Position numbers and translations under genes: made by a program
Part shown: one piece after another, positions 63,279-64,000 of the stretch
How positions within the stretch are numbered: the stretch's first letter is position 1
Layout of the letters: each line of letters begins with the position of its first letter
NCBI RefSeq assembly: GCF_016545825.1
Contig: NC_052618.1
Span: 44,648,196 to 44,712,195 of the forward strand
From: Eucalyptus grandis
Lineage: Eukaryota > Streptophyta > Magnoliopsida > Myrtales > Myrtaceae
Reading direction: 5' to 3'
DNA: 64,000 nt
The notes under the pieces: model-generated
The model's database searches: none
Seen by the model: only the letters and a program-made list of their open reading frames with translations
Told to the model about the DNA's origin: nothing

Positions 63279-63511
63279 TGAAAGGAAGTGAAGAATGACA
63301 ATGGAGTTCTGGAATTTCTTGTATATTTCGTATCTTCTGATGTACAATTCTCTTGTAATTATAGTACAGAGATGAAGTAATAAAAGGCAAACAAATATTA
63401 TGAAATCGTATCTAATCTCAATCTAAGATCCTAACTAAATTATGTACAATTAAGATCAATTGAGATTCCGAGCATATCTCCTAGAATCGGATTAGAGCAT
63501 ATCTTCCAACA
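63279..63511 (-). repeat. 5' LTR of the copia element
   Basis: Matches the 3' LTR apart from one substitution (GTTCTGG against GTTCTGA, plus strand) and one missing T in a T-run. Confidence 0.95.
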
Positions 63512-63516
63512 CATCA

Positions 63517-64000
63517 TGGGCCCCCCGTCGCCCATGGATTTGATTCTTTCGATCGCCCTGCATGAACATCACTTTCAGGAAGAAAGTTCCTTGCATAAAC
63601 TTGGTCTGCTTTGAGCATGGAACCAGTAATTTGAACCATTGGTTTTGGTAGATCCCCACATGGAACTGCACATCTTATTGTTCAGATCACTCGTTCTATG
63701 ATAGATCAAGGCTAGGAAAAAACTTGCCATTTACCAAGGAAAAAAAAGAGAAGTTAACGAAATTATAACTATTTCCATTGCTCGAGTGATTTCTTCTGTT
63801 TCTAGAGAGATGTACTATGGACTCACTAATACACTCACTATGAATTAGAACAAGACACATCCCATATAAATGCTTGGACATAATTTAATTTCGTTATGAA
63901 TATATGTAAGTGTTCAATACGTTATATCAACCTTTTTCCTTTCCCAAATTATACTTAAATTACGTGTATCTTGTTGCTGCATCTTTTCAAGTTCATTATC
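63517..64000. other. Right flank, no gene recognised
   Basis: AT-rich sequence to the edge of the window with no domain or repeat I can assign. Confidence 0.4.

Larger units (their letters stand above)
57964..63511 (-). mobile_element. Ty1/copia LTR retrotransposon, structurally complete, coding-dead
   Basis: The element is 5,548 bp, flanked by a perfect 5-bp duplication CATCA (57,959-57,963 and 63,512-63,516). LTRs are 234 and 233 bp, starting TG and ending CA, and differ by one substitution and one base of length. A methionine-tRNA primer site TGGTATCAGAGC (minus, 63,267-63,278) adjoins the 5' LTR, and a purine tract TGAGGGGGAG (minus, 58,198-58,207) adjoins the 3' LTR. Gene order gag, protease, integrase, reverse transcriptase, RNase H is that of Ty1/copia. 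Stops and frame changes listed below break the polyprotein. Confidence 0.95.

Overview
The window is nuclear DNA from a flowering plant, most likely a dicot. The genes have plant introns and plant-specific families, and the spaces between them are AT-rich and full of LTR, LINE, hAT-like and Harbinger-like elements. A woody Myrtales relative (Eucalyptus or Syzygium type) would fit, but that is an impression and nothing here proves it.

Left part (1-18,740): two minus-strand copies of RNA-dependent RNA polymerase 1 (RDR1), which amplifies small RNAs in antiviral silencing. Copy A contributes only its leader, leader intron and first coding exon, and runs off the left edge. Copy B (10,024-17,764) is complete in four coding exons but carries three one-base length changes, each in a homopolymer run. 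Leader, leader intron, first exon and part of intron 1 are homologous between the copies, so this is a tandem duplication. Between them lie a GC-core transposon, a hAT-like relic and pieces of dead Ty1/copia elements.

Middle part (18,741-41,688): a cluster of GC-core elements with 3-bp target duplications, one nested in another; then a type-B response regulator of cytokinin signalling (24,918-32,112, minus, five coding exons, a nested transposon in its last intron); a small two-exon gene for a conserved plant protein, probably plastid-targeted (34,172-34,929, plus); and an AT-rich zone of fold-back repeats and a hAT-like element.

Right part (39,850-64,000): a GC-rich promoter-like block with three perfect Evening Elements and a G-box, then the blue-light receptor and F-box gene FKF1/ADO3 (41,689-44,612, plus). 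After it come a receptor-like protein of the LRR class with a lost ATG and an in-frame stop (46,965-49,811), a hAT-like element, a recent 5'-truncated LINE, a four-exon PLAC8/cell-number-regulator gene (55,804-56,927), and a recently inserted but coding-dead Ty1/copia retrotransposon (57,964-63,511) with a perfect 5-bp target duplication.

The genes do not form a pathway. RDR1 and the LRR protein are immunity genes, the response regulator is a hormone output factor, and FKF1 is a clock and photoperiod component. The clearest unexplained structure is the family of transposons whose AT-rich arms enclose a GC-rich, GAGCTC-rich core, together with the separation of the clock-motif block from FKF1 by an inserted fold-back repeat.
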